Below are positions 9,785-18,875 of a stretch of DNA of 64,000 bases, in pieces. This DNA comes from Paraburkholderia caffeinitolerans (GTDB lineage: Bacteria; Pseudomonadota; Gammaproteobacteria; Burkholderiales; Burkholderiaceae), in the NCBI RefSeq assembly GCF_902859945.1, contig NZ_CADIKL010000021.1:55169-119168 (forward strand), written 5' to 3'. The notes beneath the pieces were generated by a model. The model was not told where the DNA came from. It worked only from the letters and a program-made list of their open reading frames with translations, and made no database searches. How positions within the stretch are numbered: position 1 is the first letter of the stretch; each line of letters begins with the position of its first letter. The translations under genes and the position numbers were made by a program.

Positions 9785-9905
9785 TTTTTTCGGTATTCTG
9801 CGTGTGAACCGGGAATGCCGGACAATGAAGCGGCCGGCGCGTGTCCGCGCGAGTCAGGCGACTCCCGCGAGGCACAACGCGGTCCGCAAGCACGGAGGCA
9901 GGCAA

Positions 9906-11987
9906 ATGGCAGTGGATTACACGACTCGCGACGGCGTCGCCGTCATTACGCTCAACAATCCGCCCGTCAACGGGTTGGGGCATTCGACCCGGGCCGGCAT
10001 CGTCGAGGGACTGGCGCGCGCCAACAGCGATCCGGCCGTCTCGGCCATCGTGATCACGGGCGCCGGCAAGGCCTTCTCGGGCGGCGCAGACATCACCGAG
10101 TTCAACACCCCCAAGGCGACTCAGGAACCCACGCTCCACACCGTCATCAAGGAAGTCGAGAAGAGCGCGAAGCCCATCATCGCCGCGATCCATGGCGTTG
10201 CGATGGGCGGCGGGCTCGAGCTCGCGCTCGGCGCGCACTATCGCATCGCGGCACCCGGCGCGCAGATCGCGCTGCCCGAGGTGAAGCTTGGCATTCTGCC
10301 CGGCGCGGGCGGCACGCAGCGCCTGCCGCGCGCGATCGGCCTTGAAGCCGCGCTCAACATGATCGTGACCGGTACGCCCGTGCTCTCCGAAAAGCTCGCG
10401 AATGCAGGCCTTTTCGATGCCATGGCGCAAGGCGATCTGCTCGACGAGGCCATCGCGTTCGCGCGCCAGGCCGCCGGCAAGCCAGGCCCGCATCCGCTCG
10501 TGCGCAACCGCAAGATCGAGCACGCGAATGCCGAAGGCTTCCTGCAGTTCTCGCGCAATACCGTTGCGGCGATGTCGAAGAACTATCCGGCGCCGCTGAA
10601 GTGCGTGGACGCCATTGCCGCTGGCGTGAAGCAGGGTTTCGATAAAGGCCTCGCGTTCGAACGCGAATGCTTCGTCGAACTCGTGCAGACGCCCGAGAGC
10701 CAGGCGCTGCGCCACGCGTTCTTTGGCGAGCGCGCCGCAAGCAAGATCCCTGACGTGCCGTCGAGCACGCCCACGCGTGCGATCCAGCAAGTGGCGGTGA
10801 TCGGCGCGGGCACGATGGGCGGCGGCATCACCATGAATTTCCTCAACGCGGGCGTGCCGGTCACGCTGCTCGAAACGAAGCAGGAAGCGCTCGATCGCGG
10901 CCTGGCAACGATTCGCAAGAACTACGAAGCGCAGGTCAAGAAGGGCAAGCTCACGGCGGAAAAGCTCGAAGCGCGCATGGCGCTGATTCGCCCGACGCTG
11001 ACCTATGACGACCTCAAGCAAGCCGACCTCATCATTGAAGCCGTGTTCGAAGAACTCGGCGTGAAGGAGCAGGTGTTCACGCGCCTCGATGAAGTCGCTA
11101 AGGCGGGCGCCATTCTCGCGTCGAACACCTCGACGCTCGACGTGGACAAGATCGCGGCGTTCACGAAGCGTCCGCAGGACGTAGTAGGTCTGCACTTCTT
11201 TAGTCCTGCCAACGTCATGAAGCTGCTCGAAGTCGTGCGCGGCAAGGAAACGGCCAAGGACGTGCTGGCCACGGTCATGCAGGTCGCGAAGAAGATTCGC
11301 AAGACGGCCGTGGTGTCGGGCGTGTGCGACGGCTTCATCGGCAACCGCATGATCGAGCAATACATCCGCCAGGCGCTCTACATGCTCGAAGAAGGCGCGC
11401 TGCCCGCGCAGGTCGATCGTGCGATAGAAAAGTTCGGCTTCGCGATGGGTCCGTTCCGCATGAGCGATCTCGCGGGCAACGACATCGGCTGGGCGATCCG
11501 CAAGCGCCGCTATCAGGAAACGCCGGAAATCAAGTATTCGAAGGTCGCTGACCGCCTGTGCGAACAGGGCCGCTTCGGCCAGAAGACCGGCGCGGGCTGG
11601 TACGACTACAAGGCGGGCGAGCGCAACGCGCTGCCTTCGAAGCTCGTGGACGAGATGATCGTCGCGTACTCGAAGGAAGTGGGCGTCCAGCGCCGCAAGA
11701 TCAGTGACGAGGAAATCGTCGAACGCCTCGTGTACGCGCTGGTGAACGAAGGCGCGATGATCCTCGAAGAGGGCATTGCGTCGAAGGCGTCGGACATCGA
11801 CATGGTCTATCTCACGGGCTACGGCTTCCCGCTGTGGCGCGGCGGCCCGATGCTCTACGCAGACGCGGCCGGCCTCTACAACGTGGCGCGCGCGATCCGC
11901 CGCTATGCGCAGCAGCCGAACGGCGACGCATGGCAGATCGCCTCGTCGGTTGCCGAACTGGCGGAAAGCGGCGGTACGTTCAACTAA
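9906..11987 (+). CDS. fadB: Bifunctional enoyl-CoA hydratase / 3-hydroxyacyl-CoA dehydrogenase
   Basis: Carries out the hydration and NAD-dependent oxidation steps of beta-oxidation. 693 residues from the ATG at 9906; the in-frame extension to 9696 crosses the terminator and operator and is rejected. Residues about 1-190 are a crotonase domain (GAGKAFSGGADI, HGVAMGGGLELALG, GAGGTQRLPR). About 290-590 is the dehydrogenase (VIGAGTMGGGI nucleotide loop, SNTSTLDVDKIA, GLHFFSPANVMKLLEVV), with a repeat of the C-terminal helical domain to the end. The order and size match the MFP-1/peroxisomal-type fusion common in Burkholderiales. It is followed 19 bp later by pncA and then the thiolase. Confidence 0.95.
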   Translation: MAVDYTTRDGVAVITLNNPPVNGLGHSTRAGIVEGLARANSDPAVSAIVITGAGKAFSGGADITEFNTPKATQEPTLHTVIKEVEKSAKPIIAAIHGVAMGGGLELALGAHYRIAAPGAQIALPEVKLGILPGAGGTQRLPRAIGLEAALNMIVTGTPVLSEKLANAGLFDAMAQGDLLDEAIAFARQAAGKPGPHPLVRNRKIEHANAEGFLQFSRNTVAAMSKNYPAPLKCVDAIAAGVKQGFDKGLAFERECFVELVQTPESQALRHAFFGERAASKIPDVPSSTPTRAIQQVAVIGAGTMGGGITMNFLNAGVPVTLLETKQEALDRGLATIRKNYEAQVKKGKLTAEKLEARMALIRPTLTYDDLKQADLIIEAVFEELGVKEQVFTRLDEVAKAGAILASNTSTLDVDKIAAFTKRPQDVVGLHFFSPANVMKLLEVVRGKETAKDVLATVMQVAKKIRKTAVVSGVCDGFIGNRMIEQYIRQALYMLEEGALPAQVDRAIEKFGFAMGPFRMSDLAGNDIGWAIRKRRYQETPEIKYSKVADRLCEQGRFGQKTGAGWYDYKAGERNALPSKLVDEMIVAYSKEVGVQRRKISDEEIVERLVYALVNEGAMILEEGIASKASDIDMVYLTGYGFPLWRGGPMLYADAAGLYNVARAIRRYAQQPNGDAWQIASSVAELAESGGTFN

Positions 11988-12006
11988 GCACTTTCGGACG
12001 AACATC

Positions 12007-12642
12007 ATGAGAAGCGCTGAAGACGTGCTCCTGCTGATCGACCTGCAAAACGACTTCATGCCGGGCGGGGCGCTTGCCGTCGCGCACGGCGACGAAGTCG
12101 TGCCGCTTGCGAACCGGCTCGCGCAAGACTTTCAGCATGTGGTGCTCACGCAGGACTGGCACCCGGCGCAGCACGTGTCGTTCGCGGCCGGCCACTCGGG
12201 GCGCGAGCCCTTCGAGACAATCGCGCTGCCTTATGGCGAGCAAGTGCTGTGGCCGACGCATTGCGTGCAGGGCACCGAAGGCGCCGCGCTGCATCGCGAT
12301 CTCGCGGTGCCGCACGCACGCGCGGTCATCCGCAAGGGGCATCACGCAAACGTCGACAGCTATTCGGCGTTTCTCGAAGCCGATCGCACGACGCCAACCG
12401 GGCTCGCGGGCTATCTGCGCGATACGGGCGTGAAGCGCGTCTACTGCTGCGGCCTTGCGACCGATTATTGCGTCGCGTGGTCCGCGCTCGATGCGCGTGC
12501 GGCTGGCTTCGAGACCGTGCTGATCGAAGACGCCTCGCGCGCCATCGACCTGAACGGCTCGCTCGCCGCCGCATGGCAGCAGTTGAGTTCGGCAGGCGTG
12601 AAGCGCGCGCAAATGGCCGACGTGCTGAACGGCGCGGTCTGA
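12007..12642 (+). CDS. pncA: Nicotinamidase / isochorismatase-fold hydrolase
   Basis: Hydrolyses nicotinamide to nicotinate for NAD salvage. 211 residues. The catalytic triad is visible as Asp in LLIDLQNDF, Lys in VIRKGHHANVDSYSAF and Cys in GLATDYCVAWSAL. The metal site DWHPAQH is the PncA pattern that distinguishes it from generic isochorismatases. It starts 19 bp after fadB and precedes the thiolase, so NAD salvage may be co-transcribed with NAD-using beta-oxidation. The earlier in-frame start (11776) lies inside fadB and is rejected. Confidence 0.93.
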   Translation: MRSAEDVLLLIDLQNDFMPGGALAVAHGDEVVPLANRLAQDFQHVVLTQDWHPAQHVSFAAGHSGREPFETIALPYGEQVLWPTHCVQGTEGAALHRDLAVPHARAVIRKGHHANVDSYSAFLEADRTTPTGLAGYLRDTGVKRVYCCGLATDYCVAWSALDARAAGFETVLIEDASRAIDLNGSLAAAWQQLSSAGVKRAQMADVLNGAV

Positions 12643-12643
12643 T

Positions 12644-12651
12644 GAACGTTC
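12644..12651. promoter_or_regulatory. Second GAACGTTC palindrome, upstream of the thiolase gene
   Basis: The same 8-bp core as in the fadB operator (9777-9784) recurs 77 bp before the thiolase start. Flanks differ, so a shared regulator is only suggested. Confidence 0.3.
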
Positions 12652-12727
12652 GAAATTAACCTGATTCGCAGGATCAACACATTCGCAAGGGATCGGACCA
12701 AGTCGCTCCGATCAACTGGAGACATCC

Positions 12728-13906
12728 ATGACTGATGCCGTAATCGTTTCTACCGCCCGCACGGGCCTCGCCAAATCGTGGAAGGGCGCGTTCAACATGA
12801 CCCACGGCGCCACGCTTGGCGGCCACGTCACGCAGGCCGCCGTCGAGCGCGCGAAGATCGACCCCGCACGCGTCGAAGACGTGATCATGGGCTGCGCGAA
12901 CCCCGAGGGCGCCACGGGCACCAACATCGCGCGCCAGATCGCGCTGCGCGCGGGCCTGCCGGTCTCGGTGCCGGGCATGACCGTGAACCGTTTCTGTTCG
13001 TCTGGACTCCAGACGATTGCGCTTGCCGCGCAGCGCGTGATCGCGGGCGAGGGCGAGGTGTTCGTCGCCGGCGGCGTGGAATCCATTTCGTGCGTACAGA
13101 ACGAGATGAACCGCCACATGGTGGTCGAAGGCTGGCTCGGCCAGCACAAGCCCGAAATCTACTGGAGCATGCTGCAGACGGCCGAAAACGTCGCAAAGCG
13201 CTATGAGATTTCGCGGGAGCGCCAGGACGAGTACGGCGTGCAGTCGCAACTGCGCGCGGCAGCGGCTCAGGCCGCGGGCCTCTTCAACGACGAAATCGTG
13301 CCGATGACGGTGCTCGCCGGCGTGGCCGACAAGGCCTCGGGCCAGCTCGTCACGAAGGAAGTGACGATTGCCGCCGACGAAGGCATCCGCGCCGACACCA
13401 CGCTCGAAGGCGTGTCGAAGATCCGCACGGCGATGCCGGGCGGCGTGATCACGGCGGGCAACGCGAGTCAGTTCTCGGACGGCGCGAGCGCCTGCGTGGT
13501 GATGAACGCGAAAGTTGCCGAACGCGAAGGGCTGCAGCCGCTCGGCATTTTCCGCGGCTTCGCCGTGGCCGGCTGCGAGCCGGACGAGATGGGCATCGGC
13601 CCCGTGTTCGCCGTGCCCAAGCTGCTCAAGCAAGCCGGCCTCAAGGTCGAGGATATCGGCCTGTGGGAACTGAACGAAGCGTTCGCGGTGCAGGTGCTCT
13701 ACTGCCGCGACAAGCTCGGCATTCCTGCCGACCGCCTGAACGTGAACGGCGGCGCGATCGCGGTCGGCCATCCGTACGGCGTCTCGGGCGCGCGCCTCAC
13801 GGGCCATGCGCTCATCGAAGGCAAGCGTCGCGGTGCGAAGTTCGTGGTGGTGACGATGTGTATCGGCGGCGGGCAGGGCGCGGCGGGGTTGTTCGAAATC
13901 GCCTGA
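12728..13906 (+). CDS. fadA: Acetyl-CoA C-acyltransferase (3-ketoacyl-CoA thiolase)
   Basis: Final thiolytic step of beta-oxidation. 392 residues, normal for the family. The acyl-accepting Cys90 lies in NRFCSSGLQ; the catalytic His is in AVGHPYGVSGARL and the second Cys in VTMCIGGGQG. The start is preceded by CTGGAGACATCC. With the FadB-type protein just upstream it completes a beta-oxidation pair, although the two are separated by pncA rather than adjacent. The gene symbol is by role; PaaJ/PcaF-type aromatic thiolases are an alternative but fit the context less well. Confidence 0.93.
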   Translation: MTDAVIVSTARTGLAKSWKGAFNMTHGATLGGHVTQAAVERAKIDPARVEDVIMGCANPEGATGTNIARQIALRAGLPVSVPGMTVNRFCSSGLQTIALAAQRVIAGEGEVFVAGGVESISCVQNEMNRHMVVEGWLGQHKPEIYWSMLQTAENVAKRYEISRERQDEYGVQSQLRAAAAQAAGLFNDEIVPMTVLAGVADKASGQLVTKEVTIAADEGIRADTTLEGVSKIRTAMPGGVITAGNASQFSDGASACVVMNAKVAEREGLQPLGIFRGFAVAGCEPDEMGIGPVFAVPKLLKQAGLKVEDIGLWELNEAFAVQVLYCRDKLGIPADRLNVNGGAIAVGHPYGVSGARLTGHALIEGKRRGAKFVVVTMCIGGGQGAAGLFEIA

Positions 13907-14002
13907 TCGCGCTGTGGACGCCGGTCCGGGCAGGTATCATGACGGCTGGATTGCGCCCGCGTGGCGCGTCCGCCGTTCAAGACTGACTGAAAAGGTGAAC
14001 AC

Positions 14003-14305
14003 GTGATTCGTCATATCGTGATGTGGAAGTTCAAGGACTCAGCGGAGGGCGCGACGCGCGCCGAAAATCTCGCCAAGTTCAAGACGATGCTCGAAGGCTG
14101 CCGCAATCTCGTGCCGGGCACTCTGCATCTCGAAGCGGGTCTCGCCGAGCCTGGTCTCGCTTCGACGTTCGATATCGCGCTGGTCTCCGACTTCGTCGAC
14201 CAGGTCGCGCTTGACGCCTACCAGGATCACCCCGACCACCAGATCGTGAAGGACTTCGCCAAGCGCGTGGTCGAGGCGCGCCAGTGCGTCGATTACGTGC
14301 TCTGA
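14003..14305 (+). CDS. Dabb (stress-responsive A/B barrel) domain protein
   Basis: 100 residues forming a single dimeric alpha/beta barrel domain: MIRHIVMWKFKD at the start, central DIALVSDFVD, then YQDHPDHQIVKDF and a C-terminal CVDYVL. Members are small proteins of mostly unknown role; a few are cyclases or oxygen-stress proteins. It is 97 bp after the thiolase and 26 bp before the thioesterase, so it is likely part of the same transcript. No catalytic residue can be assigned. Confidence 0.85.
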   Translation: MIRHIVMWKFKDSAEGATRAENLAKFKTMLEGCRNLVPGTLHLEAGLAEPGLASTFDIALVSDFVDQVALDAYQDHPDHQIVKDFAKRVVEARQCVDYVL

Positions 14306-14331
14306 AGACCGTGGAGAATTCGAGCGCAACC

Positions 14332-14829
14332 ATGACCGGCACCACAGACACAACGCAGGGCGATGCATCGAGCCAGCAGCCCATCATCGAAAGCCCGTTC
14401 GTCGATCATCTCGGCGCGCAGCTCGTGAGCGCGCGCGACGGCGCGAGCGAAGTGCTGCTTGCGCTGGCCGAACGCCATATGAATACGTGGGACGTCGCGC
14501 ACGGCGGCGTGACCATGACGCTCGCCGACATCGCGCTCGCGATGGCCGCGCGCAGCGTCGCCGCCGACGGTGTGGGCGTCGTCACCGTCGAAATGAAAGT
14601 GAATTTCATGCAGCCCGGCCGCGGCGAGTTGCGCGCGTATGGCCGCGTGCTGCACCGCTCGACCACGATGGCCTATTGCGAGGGCGAGATTCGCGACAGC
14701 GAAGGGCACTTCGTGGCGAAGGCGCTCGGCACCTTCAAATACATGCGCCGCCTCGCGGTGGGCCGCGACGTGACGCGTCAACGCCTGCGCAGCGATCCCA
14801 ACGCAAAACCCGGTCCGAGCGACGGCTGA
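14332..14829 (+). CDS. PaaI-family hotdog thioesterase
   Basis: 165 residues with one hotdog fold. The family motif HMNTWDVAHGGVTMTLADIALAMAA region (about residues 44-67) contains the HGG and the acidic catalytic position; VTVEMKVNFMQPG follows. Such enzymes hydrolyse acyl-CoA or aryl-CoA esters. The ATG at 14332 is preferred; a GTG 21 bp upstream is possible. It sits between the Dabb gene and the CurA-like reductase in a plus-strand run of catabolic genes. Confidence 0.87.
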   Translation: MTGTTDTTQGDASSQQPIIESPFVDHLGAQLVSARDGASEVLLALAERHMNTWDVAHGGVTMTLADIALAMAARSVAADGVGVVTVEMKVNFMQPGRGELRAYGRVLHRSTTMAYCEGEIRDSEGHFVAKALGTFKYMRRLAVGRDVTRQRLRSDPNAKPGPSDG

Positions 14830-14953
14830 ACGCCGCGCCCAATGTATTCCGGGCACGCAAGCCGCATGCGTGTTGTCTTTTCATGTGCGTGTGCGATTCC
14901 GTTTTAAACCCGCGCGGCGCAAGCCGCGTTTCAAGACGACACACCCGAACGCC

Positions 14954-15952
14954 ATGACTCAATCCAATCGTCAGATCTTGCTCGTCTCGCGCCCGGAAGG
15001 CGCGGCCAGCGTCGATAACTTCCGCCTCGTCGAAACGCCGCTCGCGCCACTCGCTGAGGGGCAGGTGCGCGTGCGCAATCACTGGCTTTCGCTCGATCCG
15101 TATATGCGCGGCCGCATGAACGACAGCAAGTCGTATGCGGCGCCACAGCCGCTCGATGCGGTGATGATCGGCGGCACGGCGGGCGAAGTGGTCGAATCGC
15201 TCAACCGCAAGTTCAAGGTCGGCGACAGGGTGGTCGGCATGGCCGGGTGGCAGGAATACGGCACCTCGGATGGCAGCGACCTCCATGTCGTCGAGACGAA
15301 GCACGTGCCGCTGGCCGCGTATCTCGGGCCTGTGGGCATGCCGGGCGCGACCGCCTGGTACGGACTGAACCGCATCATCGCGCCGCAGGCTGGCCAGACC
15401 GTGGTGGTGAGCGCGGCAAGCGGCGCGGTGGGCAGCGTCGTGGGCCAGCTCGCGAAACGGGCGGGCTGCCACGCGGTGGGTATCGCGGGCGGCGCGGAAA
15501 AGTGCCGCTATGTCGTGGAGACGCTCGGCTTCGACGCATGTGTCGATTACAAGGCAGGCGATCTCTATCAGCAGCTTAAGGCCGCAACCCCGCAAGGCGT
15601 GGACGGCTACTTCGAGAACGTGGGCGGCGACGTGCTCAACGCCACGCTCGCGCGCATGAATGCCGGCGGGCGCATCGCGGTGTGCGGCATGATCGCGGGC
15701 TATGACGGCGAGCCGATCCCGCTCAAGCACCCGCAATTGTTGCTCACGCAACGTCTGCTGGTGCAGGGCTTCATCGTGACCGAGCATCTGGACGTCTGGC
15801 CGAAAGCGCTTTCCGAACTCGGCGCGCTGGTCGCCAAGAAACAACTGGTCTATCGCGAAAGCATTGCAGAAGGCCTCGAAAACGCGCCCACGGCGTTCCT
15901 TGGCATGCTCAAGGGGCAAAACTTCGGCAAACAGCTCGTCAAGCTCGCTTGA
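14954..15952 (+). CDS. NADPH-dependent enone/alkenal oxidoreductase, CurA-like (zinc-free MDR)
   Basis: 332 residues of the medium-chain dehydrogenase/reductase superfamily, leukotriene B4 dehydrogenase/CurA branch. It lacks the structural zinc cysteines. The N-terminal GroES-like part has SLDPYMRGRM; the Rossmann part has VVVSAASGAVGSVVGQLAK and YFENVGGDVL. Family members reduce alpha,beta-unsaturated ketones and aldehydes with NADPH. The start at 14954 gives MTQSNRQILL, the usual N-terminus. It is followed 37 bp later by an SDR. Confidence 0.92.
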   Translation: MTQSNRQILLVSRPEGAASVDNFRLVETPLAPLAEGQVRVRNHWLSLDPYMRGRMNDSKSYAAPQPLDAVMIGGTAGEVVESLNRKFKVGDRVVGMAGWQEYGTSDGSDLHVVETKHVPLAAYLGPVGMPGATAWYGLNRIIAPQAGQTVVVSAASGAVGSVVGQLAKRAGCHAVGIAGGAEKCRYVVETLGFDACVDYKAGDLYQQLKAATPQGVDGYFENVGGDVLNATLARMNAGGRIAVCGMIAGYDGEPIPLKHPQLLLTQRLLVQGFIVTEHLDVWPKALSELGALVAKKQLVYRESIAEGLENAPTAFLGMLKGQNFGKQLVKLA

Positions 15953-15989
15953 CGCCTTTGCAGTACTAACGACCAGGTGGGGGAGCGCA

Positions 15990-16883
15990 ATGTCTGAACC
16001 GTTTCAGTTCGAAGGCCGAGTGGCCGTCATTACCGGCGCGGCGAGTGGCTTCGGCCGTGCGTTCGCGCAGCAGGCCGCATCGCTCGGCATGAAGCTCGTG
16101 CTGGCAGACGTGGACGCGCTCGCGCTCGACGAAACCGTTCAGGCGCTGCGCGCCCAGGGTGCACAGGCGATCGGCTTGCGCACCGACGTGCGCGACCCGG
16201 CGCAGGTGGACGCGCTCGCGCAGGCGGCGCTCGACGCCTATGGCAAGGTCCATCTGCTCTTCAACAATGCCGGCGTGGGCAGCGGCGGCTTCGTGTGGGA
16301 AAGCAGCGCGCGGGACTGGGACTGGGTGTTCGGCGTGAACGTGATGGGCGTCGCGAACGGCTTGCGCAGCTTCACACCCATCATGCTCAAGCAGGGCGAG
16401 CGCGCGCATATCGTCAACACGGCGTCGGTGGCGGGGCTGCTCGCGCCGCCCGCGATGGCCGTCTACAACGCATCCAAGCATGCGGTGGTCGCGCTTACCG
16501 AGACGCTTTACCACGACCTCCGAAATGTGAGCACTCAGTCGGGTGCGCAGGTGGGCTGCTCGCTCCTGTGCCCCGCGTTTGTGCCGACGGGCATCGCCAA
16601 CGCGGAGCGCAACCGCCCCGACGATATGCGCAACGAGGTCCCCCCCACGCGCTCGCAGCAGGCCGCCGATCTGCAATTGCAGCGCGCGGTGCGCTCGGGC
16701 CGACTCACGGCTGACGATGTCGCGAAAGTCACTTTCGACGCGGTGCGCGAAGGGCGCTTCTACATCCTCACGCATCCGGGCATACTCCCTTCCGTGAAGC
16801 TGCGTCACGAAGACATCGAGACGTTGCGCAATCCCACCGATCCGCTCTCGCTCAAACCCGAAGTAAAGAACGCGCAGGCCTGA
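15990..16883 (+). CDS. SDR family oxidoreductase
   Basis: Short-chain dehydrogenase, 297 residues. The cofactor loop TGAASGFGRA starts near residue 15; NNAGVGSGG follows, and the catalytic Ser-Tyr-Lys is in NTASVAGL and YNASKHAVVAL. A C-terminal extension of about 50 residues exceeds the minimal SDR. Its substrate is unknown. The ATG at 15990 has GGTGGGGGAG close upstream; the longer frame overlaps the CurA-like gene and is rejected. Confidence 0.9.
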   Translation: MSEPFQFEGRVAVITGAASGFGRAFAQQAASLGMKLVLADVDALALDETVQALRAQGAQAIGLRTDVRDPAQVDALAQAALDAYGKVHLLFNNAGVGSGGFVWESSARDWDWVFGVNVMGVANGLRSFTPIMLKQGERAHIVNTASVAGLLAPPAMAVYNASKHAVVALTETLYHDLRNVSTQSGAQVGCSLLCPAFVPTGIANAERNRPDDMRNEVPPTRSQQAADLQLQRAVRSGRLTADDVAKVTFDAVREGRFYILTHPGILPSVKLRHEDIETLRNPTDPLSLKPEVKNAQA

Positions 16884-16931
16884 CCGGCGCGTGCTGACCG
16901 GCGTTCGAGCGGAACCTAATTCGACAGACTC

Positions 16932-17894
16932 ATGCCGCTCAACGCGAAGATCGCTTTAGTGCTCGACATGGTGGCCCGCGCGGGCCGCGCGCCTTACCAC
17001 GAGATGACGCCGCAGCAAGCGCGCGCGTCGTATGAAAAGAGCGCTTCGGTGCTGGAGATCGCGGCCGCGCCAATGCACTCGGTCGAAGACTTGCAAGTGC
17101 CCACGCGTGACGGCGCGACGATCCGCGCGCGGCTCTATCTGCCTGTCGAGCCGCAATGGTCCGAACCATTGCCCGCGCTCGTTTATTTCCACGGTGGCGG
17201 CTTCACCGTGGGCAGCGTCGACACGCACGACGCCTTGTGCCGCATGTTCGCGCGCGACGCGCGTTGCGCGGTACTCTCGGTCGATTACCGGCTTGCGCCC
17301 GAGCACAAATTCCCGACCGCCGTGAACGACGCGTTCGACGCCTATGCATGGCTGCACGCGCACGCGGCCGAATTCGCGATCGACGCGGCGCGGCTCGCCG
17401 TGGGCGGCGACAGCGCGGGCGGCACGCTCGCGACAGTATGCGCGGTGCTCGCGCGAGACGCGGGCATACCCGCAGTGCTGCAAATGCTGATTTATCCGGG
17501 TACGGGCTCGCATCAGCAAACGGCGTCGCACAAGCGCCTCGCCAACGGCTACCTGCTCACGGAGCCCACCGTGCAATGGTTCTTCAATCACTACGTGCGT
17601 GATGCGTCCGATCGCGACGACTGGCGTTTCGCGCCGCTCGACGGCGCGCATGGCGCGCCCGATTTTCACGGCGTGGCGCCGGCGTGGATTGCGGTGGCGG
17701 AGTTCGATCCGCTCGTCGACGAGGGCGAGGCCTATGCGGAGAAACTGCTCGCTGCGGGCAACGAAGTCACGCTCGTGCGCTTTCCCGGCATGATCCACGA
17801 GTTCTTCAAGATGGGCGGTTTCGTGGACGATGCGCGGCGCGCGCAGGCGCAAGCCGCACAGGCGTTGCGCGCGGCGTTCGGTATCGAAGATTGA
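16932..17894 (+). CDS. Alpha/beta hydrolase, hormone-sensitive-lipase type esterase
   Basis: 320 residues. The oxyanion motif HGGGFTVGS (about residue 90) and the nucleophile elbow GGDSAGG (about residue 160) place it in the HSL/family IV esterases. The acid and His are in AEFDPLVDEG and GMIHEFFKMGG. No signal peptide, so cytosolic. It is the last gene of the plus-strand run and converges on the TANGO2-like gene. Substrate probably a short-chain ester (family knowledge). Confidence 0.92.
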   Translation: MPLNAKIALVLDMVARAGRAPYHEMTPQQARASYEKSASVLEIAAAPMHSVEDLQVPTRDGATIRARLYLPVEPQWSEPLPALVYFHGGGFTVGSVDTHDALCRMFARDARCAVLSVDYRLAPEHKFPTAVNDAFDAYAWLHAHAAEFAIDAARLAVGGDSAGGTLATVCAVLARDAGIPAVLQMLIYPGTGSHQQTASHKRLANGYLLTEPTVQWFFNHYVRDASDRDDWRFAPLDGAHGAPDFHGVAPAWIAVAEFDPLVDEGEAYAEKLLAAGNEVTLVRFPGMIHEFFKMGGFVDDARRAQAQAAQALRAAFGIED

Positions 17895-17897
17895 TGA

Positions 17898-17937
17898 GGC
17901 GGGTGGGGCGGCAAGGCAGAAGGCCGCCCGGCCCGCC
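17898..17937. terminator. GC-rich hairpin between convergent genes
   Basis: Nested inverted repeats (GGCGGGT with GCCCGCC outside, GGGCGGC with GCCGCCC inside) lie between the esterase and TANGO2-like stops. There is no T-tract, so termination is likely but not certain. Confidence 0.45.
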
Positions 17938-17942
17938 AAGCG

Positions 17943-18785
17943 TTAGCGCGCCGCGCCTGCCGTGAAGCGTTCGTGGCGCTCGAATGCGCCAGGTCGCGCG
18001 ATGCGGTGCGAGCCGTCGTCGTCGCTGCGCTCGCGCGCTTCCACGCTCAACTGGCCGCCATCCACGCGCACGCGCAGCGCTGTCGTGCCACGCGTGCCGT
18101 ACTCGGGCGTCTCGATGAACGCCGCCGAAAGCGCGCGCTCGCGCTCCAGCGGGATGCCGGTCGCGGGCAACTCGCCATCGAGCGCGACGCGCGGGTCGCG
18201 CATCAACTCGATCAGGCGTTCGAGCGGCACGTCGGGGCCGTCCGCCGCGAGTTCGGCAAGCCCCGCGCGCTTGCGTACGAGCTTTGGCCACGGCGTGTCG
18301 AGCACCGCGTTGGAGATGCCGTGGGTGCCCTCCGGCAACAGTGCCGGCATGCGATCGCCACGGTTGCAGTACCACGCAAGCTCGCGCCGGTTCCAGTCGC
18401 CGATGACCAGATTGAAGCCGTTATACATTTCGCCGTCGCGCGCGACTTCGGCGAGATAGGCCAGCGGCGTATCGGGGACATCAGTCCCGGCGCCTTTGGA
18501 ACCAGCCATCAGCCAGCGGGACACGAGCGTGCCGCGTGTGGGCGCATCAGGACGCATCTCGTGCGGCGCGCGGTAGTTGGTGAGCGCCGCGAAACGGCCG
18601 CCGCGCGTCATGCCAAGCCAGGTGCCGCCGCCCACCAGATCGCGGCCTGCGAGCACGTCCGGCGCGTCTTGCCACCAGTGCATGGGATCGGCGGTGCGGC
18701 GCAGGAATTCGTCGCGGTTCGCGGCGAGCGTGAAGAGCGCGCCATCTACAGCATGCGGCCGCCAGTCGAAGACGATCAGGCACAT
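17943..18785 (-). CDS. NRDE/TANGO2 family protein
   Basis: 280 residues beginning MCLIVFDW, with the name-giving ANRDEF at residues 22-27 and a WLGMTRGGRFAALTNYR block near 60. The conserved N-terminal Cys2 and the NRDE motif resemble Ntn-hydrolase features, and eukaryotic TANGO2 is linked to haem or lipid handling; the bacterial role is not established. It is 90 bp downstream of ygfZ on the same strand and may be co-transcribed. Confidence 0.88.
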   Translation of the reverse strand: MCLIVFDWRPHAVDGALFTLAANRDEFLRRTADPMHWWQDAPDVLAGRDLVGGGTWLGMTRGGRFAALTNYRAPHEMRPDAPTRGTLVSRWLMAGSKGAGTDVPDTPLAYLAEVARDGEMYNGFNLVIGDWNRRELAWYCNRGDRMPALLPEGTHGISNAVLDTPWPKLVRKRAGLAELAADGPDVPLERLIELMRDPRVALDGELPATGIPLERERALSAAFIETPEYGTRGTTALRVRVDGGQLSVEARERSDDDGSHRIARPGAFERHERFTAGAAR

Positions 18786-18875
18786 CGCGCGCGGCCTCCG
18801 CTACGAATAGCAGAAGCCAGCCTCGGCACGGAGTGTGTCACACAGCGTGTCGCCACCGGACTTGTCACCAAGGCT

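Noticed and set aside
9564..12059. 831-codon open frame antisense to fadB
   Set aside because: High-GC third-position shadow of a real gene; no family features and no ribosome site.
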